This document shows positions 14,793 to 16,092 of a stretch of 16,092 nucleotides of DNA, piece by piece (position 1 is the stretch's first letter; each line of letters starts with the position of its first letter). Source of the stretch: Planctomycetaceae bacterium (GTDB lineage Bacteria > Planctomycetota > Planctomycetia > Pirellulales > Thermoguttaceae). The stretch lies in NCBI GenBank assembly GCA_031256755.1, contig JAIRPZ010000288.1, positions 1-16,092 of the forward strand, written 5' to 3'. The position numbers were made by a program, and so were the translations under genes. Under the pieces are notes generated by a model. The model had not been told where the DNA came from and did not search any database. It worked only from the letters and a program-made list of their open reading frames with translations.

Positions 14793-15569
14793 TCAGGTAT
14801 CGTTATCCGCATACCGCTCTTGGACTTGTTCGAGGATTTCCTGTGTACTCTTCGGATCAACTTTTGCGCAGCCGTCCGTCAGTATGTTTTTCATTTCGGT
14901 CAAATCGTTTTTCCATTCTTCCGGCGAACCGTCTGCCGGCGGCAGTGCGGCAAATTCGTCCAGCAGCAAAATGAGACGCAGGAGATGGCGGAAGATCACA
15001 CCTTCCTGTTTTTGCAATCCCTTGGAAACAATGTATTTATTGAAGTCCCCTTTGAAGTCCAGCAGAATATCTCCTGCCGCCCAAACCGGTATCACTTTCA
15101 CATACACTCCCGGAAACTCGAATTCGAACAGGCGGTGCAGTTTTTCGGCAAGCGGAATGACGTAAGTACGTTCTTCCATCCAGCCGGCAAAATGACGGCG
15201 TTCCTCGCGTTCCTGTTCTTCCTCTTCTGCACTTTTCGGAACCAATTCATCAACGCTTGCCAAACCCGTTGAAAGCAGCAGCGGATCAAGACGTTCAACC
15301 GAAAGAGGACCGTTCGGCAAAACGTCTTGTTTCGGCACGCGGACACCGGAGCCGAGAGACGGCGGCAATTCCAGAATACTTTCCAATGCCTGAAGACGTT
15401 CCGCTCTGTCGGCAATGCCGAGATGTTTCAGCAAAAAAAGTCCGTAAAGCGGATTCACGCCGCGGAATTTCATCAGATCGGCAAGTTTTTCCGTCGGGAC
15501 TCCTTTCTTGAACGGAGGAAATACCGGTGCCGGTTCAACTACAGTAATGTTATCAGTATTTATTTTCAT
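14793..15569 (-). CDS. Conserved-looking hypothetical protein
   Basis: 258 residues from the ATG at 15569. Soluble, with no signal peptide. The N-terminal half is Pro/Leu-rich (VVEPAPVFPPFKKGVP, FRGVNPLYGLFLLKHLGI). A strongly acidic linker (SAEEEEQEREERR, about 113-125) is followed by an alpha/beta C-terminal domain: FPGVYVKVIPVWAAGDILLDFKG, then GLQKQEGVIFRHLLRLILLLDEF. The last helix resembles the C-terminal region of Ski2-like helicases (EGxxxRxLRxxxxLL), but no helicase motors are present, so this is only a hint. The gene is the first of a probable two-gene unit with the solute-binding lipoprotein and has its own promoter. Confidence 0.72.
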   Translation of the reverse strand: MKINTDNITVVEPAPVFPPFKKGVPTEKLADLMKFRGVNPLYGLFLLKHLGIADRAERLQALESILELPPSLGSGVRVPKQDVLPNGPLSVERLDPLLLSTGLASVDELVPKSAEEEEQEREERRHFAGWMEERTYVIPLAEKLHRLFEFEFPGVYVKVIPVWAAGDILLDFKGDFNKYIVSKGLQKQEGVIFRHLLRLILLLDEFAALPPADGSPEEWKNDLTEMKNILTDGCAKVDPKSTQEILEQVQERYADNDT

Positions 15570-15586
15570 CTTGAATGACCGTCTTC

Positions 15587-15614
15587 ATTGTACGCTTTCC
15601 TGCGGTGATGTAAA
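15587..15614 (-). promoter_or_regulatory. Promoter of the hypothetical/solute-binding protein unit
   Basis: On the minus strand TTTACA (15614-15609), a 16-nt spacer and TACAAT (15592-15587) each match five of six consensus bases. The predicted start is about 11 nt before the ATG at 15569, giving a very short leader. Confidence 0.5.
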
Positions 15615-15753
15615 CGCCGTATGACGGAAGACATGTTAACTTGTACGGATTTTCCGAGTCCTGCGAGATTTTTGCTTTCTGCGGCAATCCGTAAAAATTC
15701 AAGAAAAGAAACAAGCCGGAAACCGATAGGCAAACGGTAGGGGAATAGCCCTT

Positions 15754-15803
15754 TCCTTGCGCCGCCTATTCCGCAGGAATAAGGAACCGTTGTTCCGCAA
15801 GGA
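15754..15803 (+). ncRNA. Putative structured 5'-leader RNA element (three-way junction)
   Basis: Arms are exactly complementary: P1 TCCTTGC (15754-15760) with GCAAGGA (15797-15803); P2 TATTCC (15767-15772) with GGAATA (15776-15781) around GCA; P3 GGAAC (15783-15787) with GTTCC (15792-15796) around CGTT. Junction strands are GCCGCC, A and none. GGAATAG at 15742-15748 can alternatively pair with CTATTCC (15766-15772), so a switch between two folds is possible. Weaker four-base pairings (ACCG with CGGT, AGGG with CCCT) lie upstream at about 15722-15752. The element ends 26 nt before the porin ATG. It is not a terminator (no T-run) and I do not recognise a known riboswitch class; a cis-regulatory role is inference. 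Confidence 0.45.
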
Positions 15804-15829
15804 CATATATTTCGTAATGGAGAATTCTG

Positions 15830-16092
15830 ATGAGAAAATCGTTTTTCGGCTGCCTCGGAGCGTTTGCAGTGGCGTTCATTCTGCAAGCATCCCCGGCACA
15901 AATTCAAGCAGGTCTCTTCGACCAATGCTCGCCTTGTGATGAAGCCGGCGAGTGCAACCCTTGTGATCCCTGCGGTGACAGCGATCCCTGCAACCCCTGC
16001 GATGTCGTGTGTAAAACAAAGACCGGCAAATTTTTTGTGAATGGTCATATCGAAGCAGGCGTATTTGCTAACGCCCACGGTTCCAAAAATAC
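15830..16092 (+). CDS. Secreted Cys-rich, BBP2-like beta-barrel porin, N-terminal part (partial)
   Basis: The ATG at 15830 follows GGAG by 7 nt. The 87 visible codons run off the right edge. Residues 1-27 are a signal peptide (MRKSFFGCLGAFAVAFILQA, cleavage near IQA|G). Next comes a Cys-rich spacer (33-61) with eight cysteines in CxxC-like units, including CNPCD twice. The start of a strand-rich domain follows (GKFFVNGHIEAGVFANAHGS). That last pattern is typical of the first strands of BBP2/OmpL-like outer-membrane porins described from planctomycetes. The barrel assignment rests on about 20 residues and is tentative; the Cys-rich linker is directly seen. A structured leader element lies just upstream. 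Confidence 0.7.
   Translation, partial: MRKSFFGCLGAFAVAFILQASPAQIQAGLFDQCSPCDEAGECNPCDPCGDSDPCNPCDVVCKTKTGKFFVNGHIEAGVFANAHGSKN

Noticed and set aside
14493..15272. 259-codon plus-strand ORF
   Set aside because: It overlaps the lipoprotein and hypothetical genes antisense, spans their junction, and has no coherent domain or start signal.
15645..15692. ACGGATT/AATCCGT 7-bp inverted repeat
   Set aside because: The 34-bp loop lacks supporting inner pairs and neither strand shows a terminator-like tail or link to a promoter box; not strong enough to list as a feature.
15566..16078. 170-codon minus-strand ORF
   Set aside because: It overlaps the signal peptide and Cys-rich spacer of the right-edge porin and the leader element; the plus frame is better supported.

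Overview
The window is a piece of a bacterial chromosome of medium GC that most likely comes from a planctomycete (Pirellulales or Thermoguttaceae type). That assignment is inferred from protein styles, not from a marker-gene comparison. The pointers are several long secreted proteins of unknown function, a YfgM/TPR-like protein with one membrane span and an Ala/Pro/Glu/Lys tail, a CTC-type bL25 with an acidic Ala/Glu tail, a Cys-rich pre-barrel outer-membrane protein, start codons mostly without strong Shine-Dalgarno sequences, and short operons facing in alternate directions. I see no tRNA, rRNA, CRISPR array, IS element or phage gene.

Layout. Positions 1-995 (minus) are the N-terminal part of a secreted, beta-helix or autotransporter-like surface protein that runs off the left edge. 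A 257-bp divergent promoter region separates it from a lone AAA_21-type ATPase (1253-2476, plus). Convergent to this is a minus-strand cluster: a hybrid sensor histidine kinase (3066-5627), then two small downstream ORFs (2819-3013 and 2515-2817). Upstream on the same strand is a GT4 glycosyltransferase (5787-6968). It is divergent from a secreted GH51-type alpha-L-arabinofuranosidase (7144-9045, plus). Next come the TPR-like membrane protein (9154-10122, plus) and, convergent to it, a very long secreted protein of unknown function (10137-12629, minus). Ribosomal protein bL25 (12873-13517, plus) is followed by a convergent minus-strand pair: a conserved hypothetical protein (14793-15569) leading into a ModA-like solute-binding lipoprotein (13629-14759). 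At the right edge a Cys-rich, BBP2-like beta-barrel protein begins (15830 onwards, plus).

How the genes relate. Most are single-gene units, and no complete pathway is visible. The arabinofuranosidase, the solute-binding protein and the beta-barrel porin suggest a heterotrophic, polysaccharide-degrading lifestyle. The kinase sensor domain (Fn3-like and Cache-like, with a canonical EF-hand loop) suggests extracellular sensing.

Most interesting unexplained structure: the 5' leader of the right-edge porin gene contains a compact 50-nt element (15754-15803) whose arms are perfectly complementary and fold as a three-way junction just upstream of the ribosome-binding region. I do not recognise it as a known riboswitch. 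Other points are an 11-codon, well-led reading frame ahead of the arabinofuranosidase that ends at an in-frame TGA, and an 11-bp perfect inverted repeat between bL25 and the solute-binding protein gene.
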